The translations under genes were made by a program, and so were the position numbers. Positions 50,146 to 62,101 of a DNA stretch of 64,000 bases are shown piece by piece (within the stretch, counting starts at the first letter, position 1; the number at the start of each line of letters is the position of its first letter). Origin of the DNA: Lutjanus erythropterus (taxonomy: Eukaryota > Chordata > Actinopteri > Lutjaniformes > Lutjanidae); assembly GCA_020091685.1 (NCBI GenBank), contig CM034611.1:11863132-11927131 (forward strand). Direction: 5' to 3'. The notes beneath the pieces were generated by a model that had not been told where the DNA came from, did not search any database, and saw only the letters and a list, made by a program, of their open reading frames with translations.

Positions 50146-52650
50146 GCCATGCATAGAGCCATGAAGTGGCAAAAAAAATCTCCACAGAACACAGTATCTG
50201 CCCTTTTCATGACATTAAGTCAGTATGGGAAGCAGGACAGTTATTCAAATATACACAGAGGAAAGGCAAAAGTCTAGAGACCTTGTGATCATGATACTGT
50301 ACATCTCTGCAGCCACGGCTACCACTAATAATAGATAAGCACATGTTATGCCAAAAGCAAAATAAAACTATTACTGTGCGCCGGGCTGAGGAAAAATAAT
50401 GATATTCAAACTGAAAGGGCTTGAAGAGGACATAACTGGCCAACGTTCAAAGCCTAGGGGCCCCAGACTGCTCACTGTGACCGGGTCTCAGATCTCCCCG
50501 GGGGTGCCCTGTCACCTCCAGCCCTCATCAAAGCCAAGGAGACAGACCGAGACTGAGAACCGGCAGTGTGACATTGCGCGTGCATCTGACTGCTTGTGAT
50601 ACTGCTTGGGCAAAGAGTTACATATGGGCAAAAGAAAAGAAAAAGACAGAAACAAACAAAACACAAGAGAATGGATTTTAAACACTGACATGGCGTCATT
50701 TGTTATAATTTAATGTTGTTTTCAGCTGATTAGTCTGTCGCAAGCCATTGTCAGTTTGTGGCATTGAGGAAATGTGAGTCTGCACAGTTCCTTGGTCTAT
50801 ATTTTAGGCATATGACTGATTCCCAGATTTGAATTAAACTAACAAATAGCAGTTTCTAAAGTTTTAATTTCAGTGGACCTCAGAGGACTGATAAACTCTT
50901 AAAGTGAGATCATATCAACATGTATAGGCTACTAGGTCCAATCTTAAATAGTGGCTCTGAAAACAGAAACAAACATAGGGCTATTTTCCATGCCGGTGCA
51001 AAGCCGGGGAGGCACAAATGTTGGCAGCTTGCCAGTTTCATTAGGCACAAGGCAACTTTTTACCCTTCTGGCCCTGTTTAGTTATTTCGCGGTTCCAAAC
51101 AAGGGTGGACTACTTAACACAAACACAAGCAGTCTGTGCATAAACTGCAAAACCTTTTCAATATCACACAAACCTCTTCTATGGTTTTTGCCCCTAGAGA
51201 AGCTAACCTTGTTTTCTATTTTTTCCAAACCATTATAGCAAAGTGAAAAATTGCTATTTCCAGAATAGTGGTGCAAGGCAAGGTTGTTTTTAGGTTTAGA
51301 TAAAAAAAAAAAAAAAGATTAAATGGTAACACTATTCCAAGGGTGTGGATATGACTGTTATTACATTACACCTTTATAATGTGGGTGAGAACTGTGGTCA
51401 TCCTTTTTTTTTTAATTAAGTGGGGATTCGTGTTATCCCTGCTTCTGATCAGATCAATGCATTTCCACTGCAAACCAGTAGATGGTGCAAGTTGATAAAC
51501 CACACTAGCTATTTTAAAAACACGTTATGGTTTCTACTGAGTAGACAGAGTCACGAATGAATCAAACAATATGTTACTGCAACACAATAAAGCCAGTTAA
51601 CTGTTATTATAACGAATAACATCTATCATTCGCTTAGTCAAAAGTGAGTACCAGTATGAAATAATGCTGTTTGACATTGTTGACATTGCTATGATGTCTT
51701 TGTTATGACAACTTGACATAACCAAGGCAAAAATGTCTTTGTTATGGCAACATGACATTAACTTAGACAGTGTAAACTGTCCATGCGTCTGCTGTGACAA
51801 CCTGACATTATCAAATTTAAAGAAGCTGTTTAGCTTCATGTTGTAACATTACATTAAACTGTCATATGTGGTTGGTTGGTAAGGCCGTACCATTTGGACT
51901 TGTCTTAAAGATGTCATTAAGTTTTACTACACCATCAAATGCCACAAAAATATGACTTCTCAGAAACTGCCAAGACATATGAGGCTTGCATTTCATCTTC
52001 ATATATTGCACATATACACACGCACGCACAAACATTTAACTGAAATCCACTCAACCCTCTCTCTGCTGAGGGAGTATTGGCCAGTCTACATCATGATAAA
52101 TTCCCCTTGGTCTTTTCTAGACTGTGCTGGAAATTCATTATTTACAGCTTATGTAATTCCCATGTTGCCGTCAGTATTTGATATCCGTTATTAACTATTA
52201 ACTATGTTCCTCGTCTCTGTACTGATCAGCTAGCGGGCCAGTTTGACCTTCGGTGTGCAGACATCATTAAATCCTTCCTATATGAAGCCTTAATCTGTTT
52301 GCGTTCACGCAGATAAATAAGAAAACTCTTTCTCTGGAGGACGGCAGAAAAATAAAGCATCAAGGTACACCTTTGTTATGAGAGCTTTAATTGTTTAAGC
52401 GGCTAAAGGTAAAATGATGAGCTTTGAGTTGTTTCTCGTCATCAGTGAGAGCCATATGAGAGACAGATATGTCCATTAAAGTGGAGTGTAACTTTAATTG
52501 CTATTGTTTTCCATATAATCTTATCATGTTTATGAGTTCTGTCTTATGTTATACTGTATTTCTGACTCTCTGCACAGAGTGATTTAAGTGCTGCTCCCCT
52601 CAGTTGTTACCTCTGGTTTCTTGCAGACAGAGGCAGGGATGGAAGCCTAC
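50146..52650. other. slc9a9 intron, part 9
   Basis: No exon was recognised. It includes a poly(A) stretch at 51301-51316 and a run of imperfect ~40-bp 'catgacattaacttagacag'-type repeats at 51670-51810. Confidence 0.4.
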
Positions 52651-53133
52651 TTAAGGAGATAGTTCAGATTATTTGAAGTGGGGTCGCACGAGGCACCAGA
52701 ACAGAAGCTAAGCCTGCGCTGCCGTGGACAGGGTCAGCAACAAAAGGCAAAAAAAATCACTTTGAGGATACGTTAGATTTAGAATAATTTTCACTGCAAC
52801 TAACAAATACCCATGGAGTATCTGGCCTATATAATGCTGGTCTCCTGTTGGAAAAGGCTGTCTCGCAGGAAAGTAAAGCAGTGAAAATAGTCTAAATATA
52901 GCGTACTCTTAGACTGGTATTGATCTTTTTAGATGGACTTTTTTTTTTAAGTGGATAAAATAACTTTTTTTTGCTGACCCTGTCCACAGTAGTACATTGC
53001 TTAGGTTCTGTGCTGGTGCCTCCCTCTGCTTTTTCAAACTGAGGGCATGCTGACTGTCATCCACTGCAGCTAATACACTGACTATCGATCCCTCATACAA
53101 CCCCACTTCAAATAATCCGAACAATCTCTTTAA
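52651..53133. mobile_element. Kolobok-like TTAA element (family T2), short copy
   Basis: TTAA lies at 52651-52654 and 53130-53133. The left end ggagatagttcagattattt, then gaagtggggt, mirrors the right end, which inverted reads agagattgttcggattattt followed by gaagtggggt. 'ggacagggtcagcaacaaaa' and its inverse lie inside. At 483 bp it is a deletion version of the 842-bp copy at 29643. Confidence 0.8.
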
Positions 53134-56100
53134 GGAAGGGATCTGGATAAAGTTCTGCATGAACAACTATACAACTGAGCAGCCTTGTATCAAATTAGAG
53201 TCAATTGTTAGTCTGTGACATAAGAGACCGTGGGGAAATGAGGGAATCCATGTGCAGATTAAAATGAATATTGCAATATAACCCTGAAAGGGCCACTGCT
53301 TTGAATTTACTTATTTCAGCTACACCACACCAAGGTAGAGTTTTCATCTTTGAACACCAAAACATCAACATAAGTTGGTTGGTTGAGCTTCTCTTTGCAC
53401 TTAAGTGATTTATGTTTCTTTTCACATTATTATTTTTCTCATAATTTCTTCCACTTTGGACATTTCTCTCAGATGGGCATAATCTGCACCAAAGGTTTGC
53501 CTCCTGCAGACTAAAACTACCACTGACTGACGAGTGTGTGGGTTTGTGCATCGGACAGGAAACCTCCCTGGAGACTGGACTTGGTCTTAAGCAACAAGCA
53601 TGACAATGCAGAGGAGAAGAAAAATGTCCATTATTCAGTTTCATGGTGGGTTGTGTTCAGATATATCAATAATTACTATCAATTGCACAATACAGGAAAA
53701 TGGTATTCTCATTACTGTATGCAGTTTAGTGTAAATAATCACTTCATTTTGCAGCGACATGATGAAACTCTCAAGTGTGGGCAATAATGTACCTTGAAAT
53801 TGAGACTGAACTGAAGAGGAAAGGAGAGAAATTGGCGAGAGGCAGACAGTCTAGGCTTTCAAAGGACATTTTGTCCAGTGTTCTGAAGTCTGACTGAACG
53901 GTGAGCTGACTATTCCTACAATGTAGTTCTCACCACATTTGAGCTTTAACTATCTTTTTAAAAATGAATTTCACATCGCGGTCTGACAGACAGCTCACCT
54001 CTCTCAGCTCAGCTCGCCCCTGTATGGCATGCATTTCTGAGTGTGTGCTTGTAAAAATGTGTTTGTGGCTGTGACAGTCATAAGATAGGAGAACAGTGGA
54101 ACAAACAATGCCATCCTATGCTGCCGTGATATGTTTTTTTTGCTTTGAGCCTCACTTGCAAAAGCTCAATTTTCTGTCCTTCTTGAATTCTGGTGTACAC
54201 TTTAGGGTTGGAAACTGGGCTACAGCAGGCAGGGGCGATATGAAACAAGTGTACATAACAGACTTTCTTTTTTTTTTCAGACTGGCCTTCCACTGTAAAC
54301 ACCTGATGAACAAGCACAGATCCCTCTTCCGTTTTCGTCTTCAAAATCACTGGCAGAATAGATACATCAGACTGAAAGAGACAGATTATCATCACCATTT
54401 CCCTTCCAACAGTGTGTGAAAGTGCAGACCAGCCTGCTTTGCTGCACCCACACACATACTGTACACCCAGCACCTATTATCTGTGATACCAGCTTTCTTG
54501 AACAAATTTTCAGCGAGCGGAAACAAAAGACATTTTACTGCCTCTTTGTCTTTCATTTGATGCCTGCAGTGGTACATCTTTTGAGGTAGCTATAGGGGTT
54601 AAAAGGAAGAAAAAAGAAGAAGAAGAAATACCGGAGTAATTTCACACAGAGTACAACTTTCAAAGACTCCTCCACAAAACCATTTCAGAGATGGAACGGA
54701 AGTTAAATTTGCTCCAGGTGAAGAGATGTAATGTATTATTCACCGAAATGAAGTCTTTCAAAGCGGTTACTTGTCCCTTCACTTCATACAATTGCAAGAG
54801 GGAAGGGAGATGAGGAGGGGAAGTAGAGGTGGGAGTCTGGGAAAGTGAGGAAAACAGAGCTATTCTCTGAAACATGACAGCCCTGAAGGCTCGACGCACT
54901 GTACTGTGATGGGCTCCAGAGATGGAACGACTACCCACAAAGACAGCGCCAGTGTCATGGGGATAGAAAGATGCAGTCAAAGCAGGTGCATTATTCAGGA
55001 CAGATATCCACAGGTACACATGTATTGTATCCACACACTCACACACATGCAGGGAAGTGTGAAGCAGAGTGCAGAGAGAGAGTGCACGCCATCGCTCATT
55101 GCTAAAGGAGAAGAGGAGAGATTAGCCTGCAATCTAATGACTTTCTTTAAGAACGTCCGTTACAACTGTAACTGTCTGTGTGTCTGTGTGTGTCTGTGTT
55201 ACAACAACGAACAGGAGTTATCTAAAAACACAGGACAGAAGCAGAGAGCAGATCTGTTCTGAACGGAGACATCAAAACGCAGAATAAGTCATCATTAAAG
55301 CAACCGGTAAGACTACTAAAAAAAAACATTAACAAAAACCCCAACCTTAATTACCGACCTGAGCAAAATAAATCCACTCCCCAACTTTGCACTCGTGTCT
55401 GTTGTACATAATGTAAAATATCTGATATTTTAGTGTGTCAATAATAATAATAATATTCTTTTTGTGTATATAGATATTCTATAGATAGCCGTGTTATTAT
55501 CCATGCTCTCATATATTGTTTAATGTCTGGATAACCTGCCACTGTAACACAAGACTTTCCCAATTTGTGATAAATAAACTACACCCCTCTATCTATCATC
55601 TTTCCATCCATCCATCCATCCATCCGTCTATGATGGAATGCAATTTGATGTAATGTTTAGTTTCTTACTTGACTTCTACTTGTCTTGAACATGTGCATGC
55701 ATGTTGATGGGTTTTTTTCATGTATTATGTCCTGTTTTATATGTTATGTTTTGTTCTGTATAGACCCCAGGAGGAGTAGCTGCTCCCTCAGTAAGGGGAT
55801 TTGAGTAAAGAATAAAGGAAGTTATGTGTGAAGTAAAAGTCGAAAACTGTTAAGGTGTAAAGGGAAAAGGTTTCCTCCAGTTAATAATGTGAAGACTTTG
55901 GTTTGCACTTCATGCCAAAGGCTATTAAATATTTTAAAATGTAATTAAACCGATAAATACATTTTAATGACATACCTGTCACATTATGCATTTCCATTAT
56001 TATTTTGGCTGCACAATCAGGCACTATGTTCTAATTTAAAGGCCCTGGAGAAACATTTTCTCAGTTCGATTTTACTTTAAGCAATGGGTTCCTTTGTGAA

Positions 56101-58995
56101 CACATGATTTTCTGCTTATGTTAGAAGACTGCTAGCTATTGATATTGTGCATTTCTCACCCTGGAAGAGTTCTGCTGGAAGAAGCTGATGTCACAAATTC
56201 TCCCCAGTTGTTGACGTTTGTTGGGTTGTTTGCTTACAGCTGTATGTTTTCAGGAAAATGCTATTGTCAGTTAGGGATGCCACAGTAAAGGTTAAGGAGT
56301 GGTTACTAAGTACAGCAGTGTTACAGATTACACTGGACATTTTACAATAAAATATATCAGCGATGATGCTCAATATGCTCAATATCTGTTATGTTATCTT
56401 GGGCTAGCCAAGCCAGTATTATATATGACAAATTAGCACAAGCTAACAGCTTTCAGGAAATGTATCAACAGAAATTTCATTTTTATGTCCACGGACACCC
56501 CACAGCTGCAATGCTGGGGCTCCATTACTGTCTATTTTTTGTGCATAAGATGCTGCTCCAATAAACTGTCCGTGGTGGGATTAATAAAGTTGTAATGCAC
56601 TGTGTTGTATAATTGCCTCTCCAGTGTACAGGTGCTGACTGACTGAAATTCCTGCACAATAACCAAATGTGCATTAATTAATTTTGTGTAATAACAACTG
56701 GAAAATAAGGGACATATCTTTACATATTTTATTGTGTATATATTTTCTTCTATTATCTACAGTATTATTGCAATTTTGTCTCTGTGTATATTGTACAAAT
56801 TTTTACACACCTTTTTATTTTATATTTTCTACTTATGCAACATATTTCTCTATTCTTGATTTCAAGCATCTGTAAAACATTTTCACCCCAGGATCAATAA
56901 AGTATGTCTGGTGTTCTGGCATTTCAGTCTTTATAACCATATCCAGTTGTCAAGCAACCTCATGTCAGGCTGTGATTAGTCTACAGTGTTAAATGACCCC
57001 TGCTACACTGTGCAGCGGCTCTGCTGCCGCTGCTAAACAAAGCAGACACTTTTAGTTACTTATAGCATCCGTCTTCTGACTAGGTATTGATAACACACTT
57101 GGATAGTGGGTGCAGTGGGCAAGCAATGCAATCTGTGTGTGTCCTATTGTCAGTCAAATCTGAACAAGACACAATCATGTGGTCCTGAAGAATATTTGGT
57201 TGTTACACTGAGAATGAACCTTTCAGTGATATCTCATATCCAATAGATAAAACAGAAAAAATACTTGCATAGTCATAAACTCAATGAGGCAGAAGTAGTA
57301 AAGGTAATTGTATGTTTTTTGTGTGTGTGGAAAAACTGCTTCAGGCATAATTCCAATAAAAAATAAATCATAAAACATGTCTGAAGATGATCTGTCAGTT
57401 CGATCGCTGCCTATTTACTCAAAAATATTTTATGTTAGTTAGATATACTTGAAGATTTGAAACCACTTTTTTTTCACGTGTTTTGAAGACAGACAACAGA
57501 CGATCATGAACACATCATCAAGTGAGAGTCAGTGGGTGTTTAAATGCTTTAGCTGCGGAGTAACGGGCCCACCAGGAGCCACAGAGACAATAACAGTAAA
57601 AGCATTCAGAATTTATCGTGTTAAAAATAACTTGTTACTAATAGAGAGTCACCCTCAGGGATTTAACTGCCAAAAACCATTCTCAGCAGCATTCGGAAAT
57701 TGCTGTGTGTAATCTAAGACCCTGAATTTCTACAGAATTCAGCCTTGGTGAAGATAGGATCTATACACAACAGAGCAAAAAAAAAAATCCTTAATCTTCT
57801 CCACTGACACAGAACAGGAGACCAGAGTTTGTGGACACAAATCCAGCACCCGGGGGCATTTTACAGAGATATTGGTTCTTTGTCTGGTTCATAAACGTTA
57901 GCATTATAATGAAATGAAGCTTATTTGGCTGTAAAAGCTCAAACAAACAACTTGGCAGATTGAATCACCAAAGCCAATCTGCAATTCATTAACAATAGAG
58001 AGGCAGCAGGTTTTGTTTCACATCACAAATTGCTTCATTGTCTGTGTTTTGTAGCTCTCGGGGAGGGCAGTTTAATGTCAAAAAAACGGCCTGGGTTTGC
58101 ATTTTTGGATATATTGTATAATTTTTTTATGCTTTTACTTTTATTACGGTTTCTTAAGAGCCATAATTTATTTGGGGAGGGTTAATTTCCATTTTTATTA
58201 AACTTGATTTTATTCTTTCTTTTCAAAAAAACAGCTTCTTGTTCCTCGCCCCTGCATCTATCCTTTTATCAGAATATAATACACTGGCTTTTTCAGCACT
58301 GACATTTTTCTTACAGTTACATTAGGCCTCCCTGACAGACATGTCCACACACACACATCACTGAAACCATTGGAGATTCAAAAGCACTGCCTCGAAAGAC
58401 TGGGGGAGTCAATTATAGCACCGTGATCTGGGCCATAGATTACACTTTAATAATATAAGTATCTAATTACTGCCTTGCATCCTTCACGCCTCTTCTGCAC
58501 TCCTTAGTCATTATCGCCCACTGGCCTCAAATCACAGATACACAGACTTTAAAAGAAAAAACAGCACTCACTAGGTCTTCTCGTTGTACAGCTGCGGTTT
58601 GCTTTTTTATATACACAAGTATACAGTGTGGCTGGCAGCATTTTAATGTTACCTCGTCTGTAACGTGTTTCCAGGGACCTGTAGACCTGCTTTGCCCTGT
58701 GCACCAGCTGTGCAAGTCACTAATAGAGGGCAGAGCCTGAGCAGACACACAGAGCTAAGTGCCTGTTTTGAGTCGGGGAGGAGGGAGAGGCAGAATCCAA
58801 ACATGCAGAGAAAAGCTTTACAAAGAGCTGCTGCTTATTACATGAGCTGAATGCTTAATGTGAGAGTCTAATTAAACCATCCCCTGTCTCTCTGAGACAG
58901 AAATGGAGGTGAGAGACGGACAGCTGGAGAGACGGGACGATAGGTTTGACCTGCATCACACCGACGGTGCCACTCAGAGACGTGTTAACACTAAC
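53134..58995. other. slc9a9 intron, part 10
   Basis: No exon was recognised, although the exon encoding the segment after the last membrane helix (human VGVD...FRMWYSFDHK) should lie between 14643 and here. It contains an ATT/ATA-rich patch at 55440-55455, an (ATCC)n run and AT-rich stretches, but no clear transposon. Confidence 0.45.
55604..55625. repeat. (ATCC)n microsatellite
   Basis: Five tetranucleotide units, ccatccatccatccatcc. Confidence 0.9.
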
Positions 58996-59137
58996 CTGAT
59001 GTCCAGGCAGCGCAGCACGGGATCAGCGGCTGTACCCGGCACCCAGATGGCGAGGTCGACCAGCAGCAGCCTGGTGGTGAGGATGGTACATCTCACGTCT
59101 GTGGATGTGTCTCTTACAGCCAGGCTGAACACCACAT
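58996..59137 (-). CDS. slc9a9: slc9a9-like exchanger, last membrane-segment exon
   Basis: A 142-nt exon with acceptor gctcatgtctcctcag|AT and donor ATCAG|GTTAGT. It enters in phase 1 and leaves in phase 2. It encodes 46 full codons: VVFSLAVRDTSTDVRC, TILTTRLLLVDLAIWVPG, TAADPVLRCLDI. Human NHE9 has exactly 46 residues in the same block, IAFALAIRNTESQPKQ, MMFTTTLLLVFFTVWVFG, GGTTPMLTWLQI. I count about 18 identities, in F-LA-R-T, TT-LLLV, WV and the final L-I. The frame is open throughout. In family members this block is one of the most conserved parts of the transporter, with FGGGTT invariant; here FGGGTT is PGTAAD and an Asp sits inside the helix. This points to relaxed or changed constraint. 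The strand and position beside chst2 support slc9a9. Confidence 0.85.
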
Positions 59138-59520
59138 CTGAGGAGACATGAGCAAACAGCTGAACAAACAGTTGCACAAAAAAAACTTAAGTTTTCTCCA
59201 GAAGTGTAAAGCAGATAAATTTAATCTAAGATTAGTTATAATCAGAGTTTGGTAAAACCATCCAGATTTAAAACTAGAAGAGTGCACTCAGTAGAGTGCA
59301 GATCCCTGCCGGGTAACAGATGGTGAAGCACCTACTGCAATGCCACCACAACTGCCAGCAACAGTCTAACTAACTTTAAGGGGTTCTTTAGATATAAAGC
59401 TGTGATAGGGAGAAAACCTTAAATACCTATGTGAACTTGTTAAGGAAACCTTAAAGAGAAGATTCAAGGGTGTTTTGTGCAACTGGTTTCATTTTACGGA
59501 AACCTTAACTCAGACTTTGA

Positions 59521-59814
59521 AGGACTGGTGTGTAGGATCTAGCAGACTGCAACCAACTCGCCAGCCAAGCAAGTAGGAAGAATTATGGTGGCTGCAAAGT
59601 GCTGGGTTTGTCGATTCTGGGCTACTGAAGATAGCAACATGGCTGACTCCATGGAGGAGGACTGGCTGTCCATGTAGGTAAGCTGTCTCGTTCTAAAGTA
59701 ACAAAGACACGATTCTAATTTTCAGGTGATTATACACTAATGAAAACAAACTTATGAATATTATATTCCATTTCTTGCAATAAATTCTCTTAAATGTTAC
59801 ACATATAACCTTAA
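59521..59814 (+). mobile_element. TTAA element, family T1
   Basis: It starts aggactggtgtgtaggatct. It has 'gattctgggctactgaagat' and 'tcaggtgattatacactaat', then 'ttatgaatattatattccat', and ends before TTAA at 59811-59814. The left TTAA has decayed to TTGA. Non-coding. Confidence 0.7.
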
Positions 59815-60061
59815 CTTGAGGTGTTTTGCTCTGCTGGCCGCTGGATTTCTGTCATCTATCAAACCACTGGACAACCAATTATTTGAGAAAGGCAGGAGAA
59901 AGCTCTCCAGTTGATAACTCTGTCAATAGGTAACTGATTACACCCTGACTGTCACTATTATTGACCAGTTGCTGGCCAGCAAGAAGCCCCCAAAAACAAA
60001 GATTGCTGCTGTACAGTGGTGACATAATTCTCAAAGCCAAAACAATTCCCAGAGCAAATCC

Positions 60062-60110
60062 GCGGGTGGGGGAGGAGGTGGTGGAGGTGGTGGTGGTGAC
60101 AGTGGGGGAG
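60062..60110. repeat. G-rich (GGT)n / GGA simple repeat
   Basis: gggtgggggaggaggtggtg continues as similar GGT units to about 60110. It is strongly G-skewed on the plus strand and could form a G-quadruplex. Confidence 0.8.
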
Positions 60111-60464
60111 TTTTGAAAAATAGCAAGACAAGGGCTTTTTACAAAGAAACCTTCTTACGTAAGAGGTAAAGTGGGTCAGGCAGGCAGCGAAACATGCTGC
60201 TGCTGCACTAGCCTACATCACTGCACATCAAACATTCCTCTCTCCTGCATCATCAAACCACCCAGAGCTTCAGCCATTAGACACTGAAGTGAGGTGATGC
60301 TTTATTTACTCTTCTCCAAAATGCAGCTACAAAAATAGAAAAGGCCAAGACTAAGAGTGAATTATTTTCAAAAGATTCTGACGATATCGATTCATGCATT
60401 TTGTAATCGTCTGTAACAAGGCCTGAGGATGGTCGAGTCTCTGTGTCGACCTGTCTGACATTAT

Positions 60465-60484
60465 ACACACACACACACACACAC
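60465..60484. repeat. (AC)n microsatellite
   Basis: Ten AC units. Confidence 0.9.
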
Positions 60485-60741
60485 CGACTCACACTTCTTC
60501 CACGGGGGACACATTCTCTCAGCATCCTTGCTAATGCCATCGGCTGCAGGCAGTGAAGAGAATGGAATAATTAAAGAGTTTCCACAGGAGAAACTGGAAT
60601 AAAAGTTTTCATTTTTGAAGTGTCTTGCAGCAATAACATCACCAATCCAACATTTATCAAAACAGCAGCCAGTGACATGGTCTGACGACATTTTTGGTGC
60701 AAAACGTTGCACCGGATGAAAATAAATCACAATAAATTCTT

Positions 60742-61352
60742 TTAAGGGGACAGTTTGGATTATCTGATGTGGGGTTGCAAGACAGCATGCCCCCTGTTAC
60801 GAGAAGCAGAGGAGAGTACCAGGACAGAGAAATGTGCTGCTGTGGACAGAGTCAGCAACAAAAAGGTATTTTAAATTTTCTTTAAAAAAAGGTCCACTTA
60901 AAAAAAATCAGCATCAGTACCAAACAAACTCCACAGGCCTACCTCACAGAACATAGGAGTTGCTGATCTGCCACTGCCATCTGCTAGTTAGTTTGTGCTA
61001 TTGTGTGAATCCAAGTGAATCCAAACTATGTTTGTAAAACACCAGAGTCACACAATAACACAAACAACCTAACAGATTGAGGCAGCATTAGACGAGTAAC
61101 TGATGTAAAATCACTGATTTCACCTGTGTAGTTTGGTTGGTTTGGAGAGTGAGCAATATTCGGCTTATATAACGGCAGTCTCCCATCAGAAAAGGCTGTC
61201 TGACAGCAAAGGGAAGAGGTGGTACTATTCTAAATATAGCCTACACTTAAAATGATGGATTATTTTGGTGTACTTTTTGTGAGTGGCTAAAATAGACCTA
61301 CCTTTTGTTGCTGATCCTGTACACAGCGGTACATTGCCTAGCTTCCATTCAG
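60742..61352. mobile_element. Kolobok-like T2 element lacking its right end
   Basis: TTAA (60742-60745) is followed by ggggacagtttggattatct and 'gctgctgtggacagagtcag'. At 61310-61350 the inverted subterminal part 'ttgctgatcctgtacacagc' appears. The outer right end and its TTAA are missing, and the sequence passes directly into a T1 fragment. Confidence 0.7.
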
Positions 61353-61357
61353 GACAC

Positions 61358-61470
61358 AATAATTCTTATTTTTTAGGTGAATATACACCAATGAAAACAA
61401 GCTTATGAGTATTGTATTCCATTTGTGCCACATTCTGCTATTAAATACACCCTGGATCTTAAACAGTATA
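61358..61470 (+). mobile_element. T1 element 3' fragment
   Basis: 'attcttattttttaggtgaa', then 'tatacaccaatgaaaacaag' and 'cttatgagtattgtattcca', is the right-hand part of family T1, ending at ...ctggatc and TTAA near 61470. Its left half is absent. Confidence 0.6.
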
Positions 61471-62009
61471 TGCGTGATTCAGTATAACCATGCATCTTTA
61501 TGTTTTATTACCACTGCAAAGCCCCTTACTCACCACAGCATTCTTTATGATTTAGTGAGTTGGAGGTCATTGACCACTTGCAGGCAACAGTACTGGCATA
61601 TTCCAATGTATAAAACAATACTGGGTAAACCTCCAGCCTGCCTCTGTAGTCTTCTCCATGTCAACACTGTCAGTTACCAGCTATGCTCCTGCAAGTGGTT
61701 GCTTGTTAATGTCCTCCTGGATTTGCCAGATCTGGGGAAAGGAGCATTTTCCCACTACGCACTGTGGGCCTGGAATAATTTACACAAGATCTAAAATTAG
61801 ATACGCTTGTATCTATAGGTGAATTTAAGGGCATCGTAAAGAATGAGGAGATGTGCTTGTTGTTCTTAAGAGGCCACTGTGTTTGAGAAGCTGTTCTCGT
61901 TTTTGGATATCATGTGTGCATGATGCATTTTAATATGCTGTTATTTTGACCCTAATGAGATTTCCTAGTAAAATAAAGGTTAAAAAAAACTATAATCTTA
62001 AAATATCAC

Positions 62010-62101
62010 CTGCAAACATCATGAAGTGCTGGAAGGTGCAGGGTATCTTGTTTGTGTGTCCCAGGCTCAGGAGAAGTGACAGCGGATAGATGTTGCAGGC
62101 T
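62010..62101 (-). CDS. slc9a9: slc9a9-like exchanger, internal exon with the NIYPLS motif
   Basis: A 92-nt exon with acceptor atttttaaatcaag|A and donor GCAG|GTGATA. It enters in phase 2 and leaves in phase 1. It encodes [18 protein letters not shown] followed by [12 protein letters not shown], with the first Arg codon completed from the previous exon. Human NHE9 reads [19 protein letters not shown] then IPWNFQHMMMFS, so about 21 of 30 residues agree. The RACNIYPLS form is specific to NHE9; NHE6 has RAAHIYPLS. This is the cytoplasmic loop and start of a membrane helix near the C-terminal end of the transport domain of an endosomal Na+(K+)/H+ exchanger. The pyrimidine tract is weak. The frame also stays open for some codons upstream, so the exon start could lie further right. 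Upstream exons are outside the window or unrecognised. Confidence 0.9.

Larger units (their letters stand above)
59138..62009. other. slc9a9: slc9a9 intron between two identified exons
   Basis: It is bounded by the donor CAG|GTGATA at 62010/62009 and the acceptor at 59138. It contains a T1 element (59521-59814), a (GGT)n-rich patch (60062-60110), an (AC)n run (60465-60484) and a T2-T1 composite (60742-61470). A search by eye for a tiny exon encoding the missing LRG motif found none that was convincing. Confidence 0.6.

Noticed and set aside
50250-50310. Minus-strand stretch 'gagatgtacagtatcatgat + cacaag' resembling the end of the missing exon (MWYSFDHK)
   Set aside because: The resemblance needs an indel and a frame change, and no upstream part of the exon is readable.
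58903-59151. Plus-strand frame over the slc9a9 exon at 59 kb
   Set aside because: Antisense shadow; the minus strand has matching splice sites and NHE similarity.
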